A stretch of 5,789 nucleotides of DNA from Propionibacteriaceae bacterium (GTDB lineage: Bacteria > Actinomycetota > Actinomycetes > Propionibacteriales > Propionibacteriaceae). The stretch spans positions 1-5,789 of the forward strand of contig DAIESZ010000376.1 in assembly GCA_027346035.1 (NCBI GenBank), in the 5' to 3' direction. Every line of letters begins with the position of its first letter. Position 1 is the stretch's first letter. This document shows positions 1-5,399 of the stretch, one piece after another. A program made the translations under genes and the position numbers. The notes under the pieces are model-generated. The model did no database searches and was not told the origin of the DNA. It worked only from the letters and a program-made list of their open reading frames with translations.

Positions 1-462
1 GTGCCCTTCGCCGACGGCCCGCACGGTCATGAGGAAGCGGGTCGAGCCGGGCTCGAGTCCGCTCTGGTCGGGGTGCTCGACCATGGAGGGGTTGAACAGG
101 GCGGCGCCCTCGACGGCGTACTCCTGGGTGAAGTAGGCACCGATCAGCTGCAGCCGAGCGGCCGAGAGGGGACCGGCGCCGACCAGTCGGTGCTCAAGCA
201 ACCGCGCGTTCCTCGTCCAGGCGGCGGGCAGGTCACGGTGGCGGTGGCCGAAGGACTCCAACGCGGCGGCGAGACTCTCCTCGACGTCGGACTCCGACAG
301 GGCGAGTACGCGTTCGAGCACGGCGCTTGACCGTGACTCCCCCGAGGCCGCCATCTCCTGCCCGGGGAGGAAGATCGTGCTGACGACCCGTGCGGGGTCC
401 GGGCGCATCACGTGATCGGTGCGGCGCACCCACGACGGTTCGCCGGTGCCGGCGTCGGTCAC
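1..462 (-). CDS. GH130 family glycoside phosphorylase, N-terminal 154 residues (3' end outside window)
   Basis: GH130 enzymes (PF04041) reversibly phosphorolyse beta-mannosides, releasing mannose 1-phosphate, and are normally cytoplasmic. The visible 154 residues carry the N-terminal signature of the longer actinobacterial members: RRTDHVMRPDPARVV at about 13-27, a PGQE at 33-36, RHRDLPAAW at 74-82, GAYFTQEYAVEGAALFNPSM at about 108-127, and HPDQSGL followed by RFLMTVRAVGEGH up to residue 154. The catalytic core lies beyond base 1, so substrate and activity cannot be judged. I chose the GTG at 462-460 because it overlaps the stop of the upstream gene as GTGA. An in-frame ATG at 408 would remove the conserved RxDH stretch. 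No Shine-Dalgarno is visible, which fits translational coupling. The reading frame is open to the window edge. Family assignment is recognition from motifs; beta-mannoside specificity is inferred from the family. Confidence 0.87.
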   Translation of the reverse strand, partial: MTDAGTGEPSWVRRTDHVMRPDPARVVSTIFLPGQEMAASGESRSSAVLERVLALSESDVEESLAAALESFGHRHRDLPAAWTRNARLLEHRLVGAGPLSAARLQLIGAYFTQEYAVEGAALFNPSMVEHPDQSGLEPGSTRFLMTVRAVGEGH

Positions 463-1475
463 CGGGCAGCCGCGACGCGCGGGATCCGGGCGACCTGCAG
501 GGTCGACAGCCAGGCGAGGGTCGACTCGGCGCCCTGGTTCTGGCTCGCTCCGTGCGCCTCCAGCCCGTCATAGCCGCCACCCGTCGACGCGTCACGCATG
601 ACGACCGCGCCGTCGTTGGCGCCCTCGAACCACGCCACGCTCTGCGCGATCACCGTCGTCCAGCGGTCGTCACCGGTGGCGTCGTACGCGGTCCGACAGG
701 CCTCCGCGAGCACGGCGGCCTCAATCGGCTGCTGGGCGTAGCCCGGTCCGGAGTCCGCGCGGGATCGGCCACCGGAGGGGACCAGCGACAGCTGCCCGCC
801 GACGGTCTGCTCATCCACCAGCCAATCCAGCAGGTCGAGTCCGTCCCCCAGCAGCACGGCGTCGTCGAGGTGCTCACCGATAACAATCATGGCCTCGGGC
901 AGCACGGCGTTCGCGTAGGTGAGCCTGAGTTCGGGCCACGGCCACGAGGTCTCGGAGCGCGCGCGCCCCAGGACCCGGCGGGCGTCGGCGAGCAGCTGGA
1001 TCGCAGCCCGGTCGTCTGGGTTCACGTGCAGCAGCTGCCCGGCCCCGACAGCGGCGTAGGCCATCGCGCGTGGCCAGCTCGATCGGGCCCGCATCGCCGT
1101 CGCCGCGCCGCGGCGGGACCACGCGGTCAGGACCGGGTCGGCCAGGTGGGCGGCCGCGGTGCCCAACGCCCACAGCGCACGGCCCCAGTGGTCGTCGGTC
1201 GTCGCGGTGTCGCTCCACGCCCCATCGGAGTCGCGCCTGTTGTGCATGAGCCCGTCGTCATGCTGTGCCGCGAGCAGGAACGCGAGGTAGGTGCCGCTGA
1301 GGCGGCCGACCTCCGCCGAAGGGGCGGGCTCCCGCGAGGTGACGACCAGTGCGCGTGCGACGTCGTCCACACAGAAGCCGTGCTCGATCCTCGGGGTGGT
1401 GCCGAGCGCGTGCTCGAAGAGCCCGAGCGGAGTCGTGAGTCGCAGGAGATGGTCGAACTTGAGGTCTTCCGACAT
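459..1475 (-). CDS. Alpha/alpha-barrel carbohydrate protein, companion of GT4 and GH130 (often annotated 'glycosyltransferase')
   Basis: 338-residue, probably soluble cytoplasmic protein, with no signal peptide or membrane segment. It resembles the helical (six-hairpin, alpha/alpha-toroid) domain that accompanies GT4 enzymes in GH130 loci. Motifs in order: FDHLLRLTTPLGLFEHA (7-23), RIEHGFCVDDVARAL (29-43), DDHWGRALWALG (94-105), RLTYANAVLPEAMI (184-197), YAQQPIEAAVLAEA (246-259), GGGYDGL (299-305) and NQGAESTLAWL (313-323). The spaced acidic and aromatic residues (DD at 37-38, DDHW at 94-97, E194, Q248, E252, E317) look like a sugar-binding or catalytic groove; this is inference. The ATG shares one base with the preceding GT4 stop (TGATG), and the stop overlaps the GH130 start by 4 bp. 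As I recall, related domains in other bacteria are fused to the C-terminus of the GT4, which supports a shared job. The biochemical activity of this domain is not known to me; database names calling it a glycosyltransferase probably derive from fused homologues. Confidence 0.85.
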   Translation of the reverse strand: MSEDLKFDHLLRLTTPLGLFEHALGTTPRIEHGFCVDDVARALVVTSREPAPSAEVGRLSGTYLAFLLAAQHDDGLMHNRRDSDGAWSDTATTDDHWGRALWALGTAAAHLADPVLTAWSRRGAATAMRARSSWPRAMAYAAVGAGQLLHVNPDDRAAIQLLADARRVLGRARSETSWPWPELRLTYANAVLPEAMIVIGEHLDDAVLLGDGLDLLDWLVDEQTVGGQLSLVPSGGRSRADSGPGYAQQPIEAAVLAEACRTAYDATGDDRWTTVIAQSVAWFEGANDGAVVMRDASTGGGYDGLEAHGASQNQGAESTLAWLSTLQVARIPRVAAAR

Positions 1476-2608
1476 CAGGCGACCGACCGAGCCCGAGCGG
1501 CGACCAAGGACCGTCCGAGGTCGATGTAGCTGGCTGCGACAGCGGGCCAGAGCAGTGATGCTGCGAGGCCGCGCGAGGTGGTCGCCAGCTGGTCGGCGAG
1601 GCCGGCCTCGGTGAGGACCCGACGCAGTGCCTGGGCGAGCGCCCCGGGGTCGCGCTGCGGCACGAGCAGCCCAGCACCGCCGGAGAGCAGCTCGACGGCG
1701 TGCGGGAAGGAGGTGGACACCACGGGCTTGCCGGCCGCCACCGCTTCGGTGAGCACGCCGGAGGTGACCTGGTCGCGGGAGTCGTAGGGCAGCAGGACCA
1801 CGTCGGCGTCACGCACGATGCTCCGCAGCGCAGGGCCGGGCAGGTAGTGGCCGTCGAAATGCACCGTCGACGAGAGCCCGAGCTCCTCGGTGAGGGCGAT
1901 CAGCCGTTCGCGGTAGGCCTCCCCGTCGCGCTCGAGGACGCGAGGGTGGGTCTGTCCCACGATGCGGTAGGTCGGGGAGGGGGTGACGTCGGTCAGCTGG
2001 GCCAACGCGCGCAAAGCCCACTCGATGCCCTTGCCCTCGCCGAGCAGGCCCCAGGTGAGGATGGTCGGCGGGGACGCCAGGGTCGGCGCCGTGTCTCGTG
2101 CGTCCGCCAGGTTCGGCTCGGCGCCGTGGGTGATGACGGAGACCCGGGACGGGTGGACGTCCCAGCCGGCGATCAGCCGTTGACGGGCCGTGTCGGTCAT
2201 GGTGACCAGCGCCGAGGACGCGTCGCACAGCTGGGCCAGCACCTGGTGCTGGTGTCGGGTCGGGCTGGTCAGGACGGTGTGCAGCACCGAGATCACCGGC
2301 ACGTCGAGCCGGGACACGACGTCCAGCACCTCGCGCCCGTCCTCCCCACCGAAGATGCCGTACTCGTGCTGGACCAGCGCGACGTCGTATCCGTCCAGCA
2401 CCCGAGCGGCGTCCTCGGTCGCGCGACGACGACCCGTCACCCACTGGTGGACGACAGGGAGGGTCTGCTCCTCAGGTTCATCCACGATCCGGACGACTCC
2501 GACGTGGACCCCGGACCGCTGGAGGTGTTTCACAAGGGCCTGGGCGAAGGTGGCGATCCCGCACTGGGTGGAGGGGTAGGTCGAGAGGACACCGAATCGG
2601 ACGCCCAC
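1475..2608 (-). CDS. GT4-type glycosyltransferase (GT-B fold), first gene of the leftward operon
   Basis: Retaining GT-B glycosyltransferase of 377 residues that should transfer a sugar from an NDP-sugar to a glycan or other acceptor in the cytoplasm. The N-terminal Rossmann half begins VRFGVLSTYPSTQCGIATFA (3-22) and has QHEYGIFGGEDG (80-91). The C-terminal donor-binding half has TWGLLGEGKGIE (185-196), VGQTHP (217-222), YDSRDQVTSGVLTEAVAAGKPVVS (275-298) and FPHAVELL (301-308). The usual GT4 E-x7-E is Q280-x7-E288 here, which I believe is normal for this subfamily (SSG/TSG-type). I place the start at GTG 2608, where homology begins. The frame stays open to 2812, but that 68-residue extension is low-complexity, crosses the control region and overlaps the divergent gene. 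The SD is weak (GGAAAG at 2623-2618, AGG at 2616-2614). The stop overlaps the next gene's ATG by one base. Donor and acceptor cannot be read from sequence; GDP-mannose is a guess from the GH130 partner. Confidence 0.88.
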   Translation of the reverse strand: MGVRFGVLSTYPSTQCGIATFAQALVKHLQRSGVHVGVVRIVDEPEEQTLPVVHQWVTGRRRATEDAARVLDGYDVALVQHEYGIFGGEDGREVLDVVSRLDVPVISVLHTVLTSPTRHQHQVLAQLCDASSALVTMTDTARQRLIAGWDVHPSRVSVITHGAEPNLADARDTAPTLASPPTILTWGLLGEGKGIEWALRALAQLTDVTPSPTYRIVGQTHPRVLERDGEAYRERLIALTEELGLSSTVHFDGHYLPGPALRSIVRDADVVLLPYDSRDQVTSGVLTEAVAAGKPVVSTSFPHAVELLSGGAGLLVPQRDPGALAQALRRVLTEAGLADQLATTSRGLAASLLWPAVAASYIDLGRSLVAARARSVA

Positions 2609-2726
2609 GAGGGCCTGCTTTCCACGACATGCGCTGCAGCGGAGTGCTGCCGTACCCGGATGGGAGAGGTCGTCATCCCGAGGCGCCCGACCACGCTGGC
2701 CGCGGCCGACCACCGGAGCAGAGTCC

Positions 2727-2759
2727 GGACCTGTCTGACCTGCCCAGGGTACCAGGTCC
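2727..2759. repeat. 7-bp inverted repeat with internal ACCTG iterations, candidate operator
   Basis: GGACCTG at 2727-2733 is the exact reverse complement of CAGGTCC at 2753-2759, with a 19-bp spacer. Inside it the half-element ACCTG recurs at 2738-2742, nine bases after the first copy, and CCTGCCCAGG (2739-2748) is itself a short dyad. It lies about 45-75 bp upstream of the rightward gene and about 120 bp from the leftward gene, a typical place for an operator serving both. It has no U-tract, so it is not a factor-independent terminator. No regulator gene is in the window, so the binding protein is unknown. Confidence 0.4.
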
Positions 2760-2773
2760 CCGCCGGCCCAAAA

Positions 2774-2793
2774 TCCCTTGTAGTTTCGAGGGA
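2774..2793. repeat. Dyad TCCCTTG-N6-CGAGGGA around the candidate -10 and possible SD
   Basis: The arms 2774-2780 (TCCCTTG) and 2787-2793 (CGAGGGA) pair over seven positions with one T-G mismatch (a U-G wobble in RNA), leaving a six-base loop TAGTTT at 2781-2786. The loop is also the best candidate -10 hexamer for the rightward gene. The right arm contains GAGGGA, which would be the Shine-Dalgarno for a TTG start at 2802 (spacer 8 nt). The element could therefore be a DNA operator over the promoter, or an RNA hairpin hiding an SD, depending on where transcription starts. Both readings are inference. Confidence 0.4.
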
Positions 2794-2801
2794 ATCGCCC
2801 T

Positions 2802-3896
2802 TTGGAGGACACCGTCAGGATTGCCGTGCTCGCCTCGATCGCCCACAGCGTGCCGCCGCGCTCCTACGGCCCGTGGGAACAGGTGGCCTCGACCCTGGCT
2901 GAAGGGCTCGTGGCCCGCGGGCACGACGTCACCCTGTTCGCGACGGCCGACTCGCTGACATCCGCGCGACTGCACGCCAAGGCGCCGGCCGGGTACGAGG
3001 AGGACTCCTCGGTTGACGCCAAGGTGTTCGAGGCGCTGCACATCGCGGCGGTGTTCGAACGGGCCGGCGAGTTCGACGTGATCAGCAACCAGTTCGACTT
3101 CCTGCCCCTCGCGTTCAGCCGTCTGACCCCGACCCCGATGGTGACGACCATCCACGGGTTCTCCTCCGAGCGCATCGTTCCCGTGTTCCGGGCCTACGAC
3201 GACATCGCGCACTACGTCTCGATCAGCGACGCGGATCGGCATCCCGACCTCTCGTACGCCGCCACCATCCACCATGGCATCGACGTCCAGCAGTTCACGC
3301 TCGGCGTCGGCGACGGCGGCTATCTGCTCTTCCTCGGCCGCATCCACCCGGACAAGGGCACGCGGGAGGCCATCGAGGTCGCACGCCGCGCCGGTCTGCC
3401 CCTGGTGATCGCCGGCGTCATCCAGGACGCGGACTACTACCGCCGGTACGTGGCCCCCCACATCGACGGGGTCACCGTGTCCTACGTCGGACCCGTGGGC
3501 CCGCAGGAGCGCGATCGGCTTCTCGGAAATGCACGAGCCCTGCTGCACCTCATCAACTTCGACGAACCGTTCGGCCTCGCCGTGGTCGAGTCGCTCGCCA
3601 CCGGCACCCCCGTGATCGCACGACCCCGAGGCTCGATGCCCGAGATCGTGCGCCCCGGCGTCACCGGATTCCTCGTCAACGACACCGAGGCGGCCGTCGA
3701 CGCGGTGCACGCGGTCGGTCGCATCGACCGGGCGAAGTGCCGTACCGACATGCTCGGCCGCTTCTCCGCCGATCGGATGGTCGACGACTACGAGCGGCTG
3801 TTCGCCTCCATCGTCGAGTTGCGCCTCGGGCCGGGTGGCGTCCGCGGACAACGGTCCCTACCGGGCCAACCGGAAGGATCTCAGTGCTCGCCATGA
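2802..3896 (+). CDS. GT4 family glycosyltransferase (second, divergent), YGPWE subtype
   Basis: Retaining GT-B glycosyltransferase of 364 residues with no signal peptide or membrane span. Motifs: RIAVLASIAHSVPPRSYGPWEQV at 6-28 (acceptor-side loop), ARGHDVTLFATADS (38-51), the conserved block KVFEALHIAAVFERA (74-88), TTIHGFSSERI (115-125), YVSISDADRHPDLSYAATIHHGID (138-161), FLGRIHPDKGT (177-187), VIAGVIQDADY (202-212), then the nucleotide-sugar motif E255-x7-E263 (EPFGLAVVE) and GTPVIARPRGSMPEIV (268-283). The body ends near residue 343. The last ~21 residues are Gly/Pro/Gln-rich and overlap the next gene, so they are probably a dispensable tail. The TTG at 2802 is the first possible start and has GAGGGA 8 nt upstream. 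A better SD, GGAGGA at 2804-2809, points instead to codon 2814, which is GTC. GTG 2826 would cut into the first beta strand. The stop overlaps the HesB-like gene. Family call is firm; start and substrate are not. Confidence 0.9.
   Translation: MEDTVRIAVLASIAHSVPPRSYGPWEQVASTLAEGLVARGHDVTLFATADSLTSARLHAKAPAGYEEDSSVDAKVFEALHIAAVFERAGEFDVISNQFDFLPLAFSRLTPTPMVTTIHGFSSERIVPVFRAYDDIAHYVSISDADRHPDLSYAATIHHGIDVQQFTLGVGDGGYLLFLGRIHPDKGTREAIEVARRAGLPLVIAGVIQDADYYRRYVAPHIDGVTVSYVGPVGPQERDRLLGNARALLHLINFDEPFGLAVVESLATGTPVIARPRGSMPEIVRPGVTGFLVNDTEAAVDAVHAVGRIDRAKCRTDMLGRFSADRMVDDYERLFASIVELRLGPGGVRGQRSLPGQPEGSQCSP
2804..2809 (+). promoter_or_regulatory. Strong Shine-Dalgarno GGAGGA lacking a standard start codon at its normal distance
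   Basis: GGAGGA sits 4 nt before codon 2814 (GTC), which is exactly where homologous glycosyltransferases begin (M/V-R-I-A). GTC is not a normal initiation codon. Downstream in-frame alternatives are ATT 2820 (10 nt away, a rare start) and GTG 2826 (too far, and it loses part of the first strand). The upstream TTG 2802 overlaps the SD itself. Confidence 0.5.
3874..3878 (+). promoter_or_regulatory. Ribosome binding site AAGGA deciding the GTG 3884 start
   Basis: AAGGA (within GGAAGGA at 3872-3878) lies 5 nt before GTG 3884, inside the end of the glycosyltransferase gene. The competing ATG at 3893-3895 overlaps the upstream stop as ATGA but is 14 nt from the SD, so GTG 3884 is preferred. Confidence 0.65.
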
Positions 3897-4156
3897 CCCA
3901 GGACGCGGCGGACCTCGTCCGCACGCTGGCCCGGCGCGACTCACTTCCGGCAGGCGGCGGCCTGCGCATCGTCCTGAACCGCACCACAGACAGTCTCTCG
4001 ATGGGCCTTGCGGCTGCTCCGGAGCACGCGGACGCCGTCATCGCCCGCGATGGCGCCCTGCTGTTCCTCTCCCGGCCCGCCGAACAGCGCACTCACGGCC
4101 GCACGCTCTGTGCGGAGATCACCGCAGCCCGGTCCACGTTCTACCTGGACCGCTGA
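3884..4156 (+). CDS. Small HesB/IscA-like (A-type Fe-S biogenesis fold) protein lacking the cluster cysteines
   Basis: This 90-residue cytoplasmic protein resembles the short actinobacterial proteins annotated 'Fe-S cluster assembly protein HesB' or, misleadingly, 'adhesin'. Visible family features are an N-terminal helix after MLAMTQDAADLVRTL, the turn LPAGGGLRIV (21-30), the strand/turn SLSMGLAAAPEHAD (37-50) and DGALLFLSRPAE (56-67). True A-type carriers such as IscA and SufA use three conserved cysteines, one near the middle and a CxC near the C-terminus. Here only Cys76 is seen and there is no CxC, so cluster carriage in the IscA manner is unlikely. The gene begins 13 bp inside the glycosyltransferase gene, with a good SD, so the two are co-transcribed and probably coupled. 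Why such a protein travels with a glycosyltransferase is unknown. The fold assignment is by eye and moderately sure; the function is open. Confidence 0.72.
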   Translation: MLAMTQDAADLVRTLARRDSLPAGGGLRIVLNRTTDSLSMGLAAAPEHADAVIARDGALLFLSRPAEQRTHGRTLCAEITAARSTFYLDR

Positions 4157-4159
4157 CCA

Positions 4160-4176
4160 GGCCGCGTCCGGCGGCT
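4160..4176. terminator. Short GC hairpin between convergent genes, possible bidirectional terminator
   Basis: GCCGC at 4161-4165 pairs with GCGGC at 4171-4175 around a five-base loop, with one extra G-T wobble at 4160/4176. It lies in the 46-bp gap between the stops of the HesB-like gene (4156) and the convergent dehydrogenase-family gene (4203), where a terminator is expected. There is no T-run on either side, so at best it is a weak or non-canonical terminator. Confidence 0.25.
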
Positions 4177-4202
4177 AGGTGACGCGGAGGGTCCCGGTAT
4201 GG

Positions 4203-5345
4203 CTACAGCCAGGGGTGCGGGTGATCGGCGGCGCGGCCCTGGAAGGAGAGGATCTTCGGGTTCTGGATGACGCCGTCGCGGATCTCGATGGCCAGCCGGA
4301 TCGTGGGGTCCTGGTCCCAGGAGGCAGGACCGTCCATCACTGTGCGCAGGTAGGGGATGAGTGCCTCGCTGATGCCCCAGGTCGCGGAGTTCCACAGGTA
4401 GGCGGGGCTGTGGTCGACGCCGTAGTACAGGATGCCGTCGCCGGCTGTGAGCATCGGCTGCTCGAAGCTGGTGGGCCGGGCGCACTCGAAGCCCATGCCG
4501 GTGTCGCAGGACACGTCGACGAGGAGGCTGCCCGGTGCGAACAGCGCGAGCTCGTCGTCGGTCACGAAGATCAGCGGGTGGTCGGTGTCCTGCAGGACGC
4601 AGTTCACGACGATGTCGTGCTCGGCGAGGAACTGTGCGGTCGGCTCCGGGCCGGTGCTCTTCAGCACGAGGGTGCGGCTGGAGTTCGCCGCGACCCGATC
4701 CAGGTGGCCCAGGACGACCGACGGGATGGGTGAGGCCACCGCCGTCACGTCCCGCATGGTGAGCACGGTGACGTCGTGGACGCCCATCGCCTGCAGCGCG
4801 GTGATGGCGCCGCGCGCGGTGTTGCCGAAACCGATCACCACCGCGGAGAGCCGGCGTCCGTAGTGGCCGGTGGAACCGAGCAGTGTCATGGCGTGCAGCA
4901 CCGAGCTGTACCCGGCGAGCTCGTTGTTCATGTGGAAGACGTGCACGACGAAGACGCCGTCCGGCGTCCAGTGGTTCATCGCCTCCCAGGCAATCAGGGT
5001 GAGCCGCTTGTCAATGGCCAGCTGGGTCAGCTCGGGGTCCTGGACGCAGTGCGGCCACCCCCACAGCACCTGCCCGTCCCGCAAGCTCTCCAGGTCGGCC
5101 AGCGTCGGCTTGGGCAGCAGCACCACATCGGCAGTGGCGATGATCTCCTCGCGGGTCCGCATCCCGGCGACCTGCGGCGCGAGATGCTCCTCGAACACCC
5201 CGTAGCGGTCGCCGTAGCCGTGTTCGAGGAAGATCCGCTCACGCAGGTCGGCGTCGATGCGGTCGAGATGCCGCGGGTGGATGGGAAGCCGATGCTCGTT
5301 CTCCTTGCTCGACGTTCCGAGCACCCCGACGCTGAGCTGGCCCAT
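4203..5345 (-). CDS. N5-(carboxyethyl)ornithine synthase / alanine dehydrogenase family NAD(P)H-dependent enzyme
   Basis: 380-residue cytoplasmic oxidoreductase of the AlaDH/PNT superfamily, closest by eye to N5-(carboxyethyl)ornithine synthase, which reductively condenses pyruvate with the side-chain amine of ornithine using NADPH. N-terminal hallmarks are VGVLGTSSKENEHRLPIHP (6-24), EHGYGDRYGV (41-50) and LLPKP (76-80). GWPHC is at 96-100. The Rossmann motif is VVIGFGNTARGAI (169-181) and the C-terminal active-site block is LLVDVSCDTGMGFE (274-287). Residues matching the alanine dehydrogenase catalytic set are all present: R19, K79, H99, D281. The ATG at 5345 is supported by SD AAGGGGG (5357-5351, spacer 5 nt) and by the family N-terminus. 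The frame stays open to 5570, but the extra 75 residues are Arg-rich and non-conserved. It is monocistronic here, convergent with the HesB-like gene and divergent from 5540. The family is secure; substrate (ornithine, lysine or another amine versus plain alanine) is not proven by sequence. Confidence 0.88.
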   Translation of the reverse strand: MGQLSVGVLGTSSKENEHRLPIHPRHLDRIDADLRERIFLEHGYGDRYGVFEEHLAPQVAGMRTREEIIATADVVLLPKPTLADLESLRDGQVLWGWPHCVQDPELTQLAIDKRLTLIAWEAMNHWTPDGVFVVHVFHMNNELAGYSSVLHAMTLLGSTGHYGRRLSAVVIGFGNTARGAITALQAMGVHDVTVLTMRDVTAVASPIPSVVLGHLDRVAANSSRTLVLKSTGPEPTAQFLAEHDIVVNCVLQDTDHPLIFVTDDELALFAPGSLLVDVSCDTGMGFECARPTSFEQPMLTAGDGILYYGVDHSPAYLWNSATWGISEALIPYLRTVMDGPASWDQDPTIRLAIEIRDGVIQNPKILSFQGRAADHPHPWL

Positions 5346-5350
5346 GACGG

Positions 5351-5357
5351 CCCCCTT
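5351..5357 (-). promoter_or_regulatory. Shine-Dalgarno AAGGGGG fixing the ATG 5345 start
   Basis: Read on the minus strand, AAGGGGG is followed by a 5-nt spacer and the ATG at 5345-5343. It is the only good SD near the family-consistent N-terminus and argues against starting at the upstream in-frame GTG 5570. Confidence 0.7.
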
Positions 5358-5399
5358 GGTGATGACCCCTCGATCCCACCCTGGCACTGCCCGGGGCCA

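Larger units (their letters stand above)
2609..2801. promoter_or_regulatory. Divergent promoter/operator region between the two glycosyltransferase operons
   Basis: This 193-bp gap separates two divergently transcribed sugar operons, so it should hold both promoters. No textbook -35/-10 pair stands out on either strand. The best rightward -10 candidate is TAGTTT at 2781-2786, in the only A/T-rich patch of the gap (about 2770-2795), but no matching -35 lies 17 bp upstream. The gap is rich in dyads: a 7-bp inverted repeat at 2727-2733/2753-2759, a second at 2774-2780/2787-2793, a GGCCGCGGCC palindrome at 2698-2707, and an 8-bp direct repeat CCGACCAC at 2687-2694 and 2706-2713. This density is what a shared operator would look like, but in GC-rich DNA some will be chance. 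Confidence 0.6.

Noticed and set aside
390..1529. Plus-strand 379-codon open frame opposite the barrel gene
   Set aside because: Arg/Gly/Pro/Val-rich product with no recognisable motif, lying antisense to a conserved gene. Long antisense frames are expected at this GC content.
2698..2707. GGCCGCGGCC palindrome as an operator
   Set aside because: A pure G/C palindrome of this size is easily produced by chance in such DNA; noted only as part of the dyad-rich gap.
2609..2812. 68-residue N-terminal extension of the leftward GT4
   Set aside because: Non-conserved, no SD at its start, and it would consume the divergent control region and overlap the other operon. Homology starts at GTG 2608.
1700..2902. 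Plus-strand 400-codon open frame opposite the leftward GT4
   Set aside because: Low-complexity product rich in Gly, Arg, Asp and Val, without family features. It also crosses the control region and overlaps the real rightward gene in another frame.
2673..3851. Minus-strand 392-codon open frame opposite the rightward GT4
   Set aside because: It mirrors the GT4 codons and shows no independent motif; the sense strand carries clear GT4 signatures.
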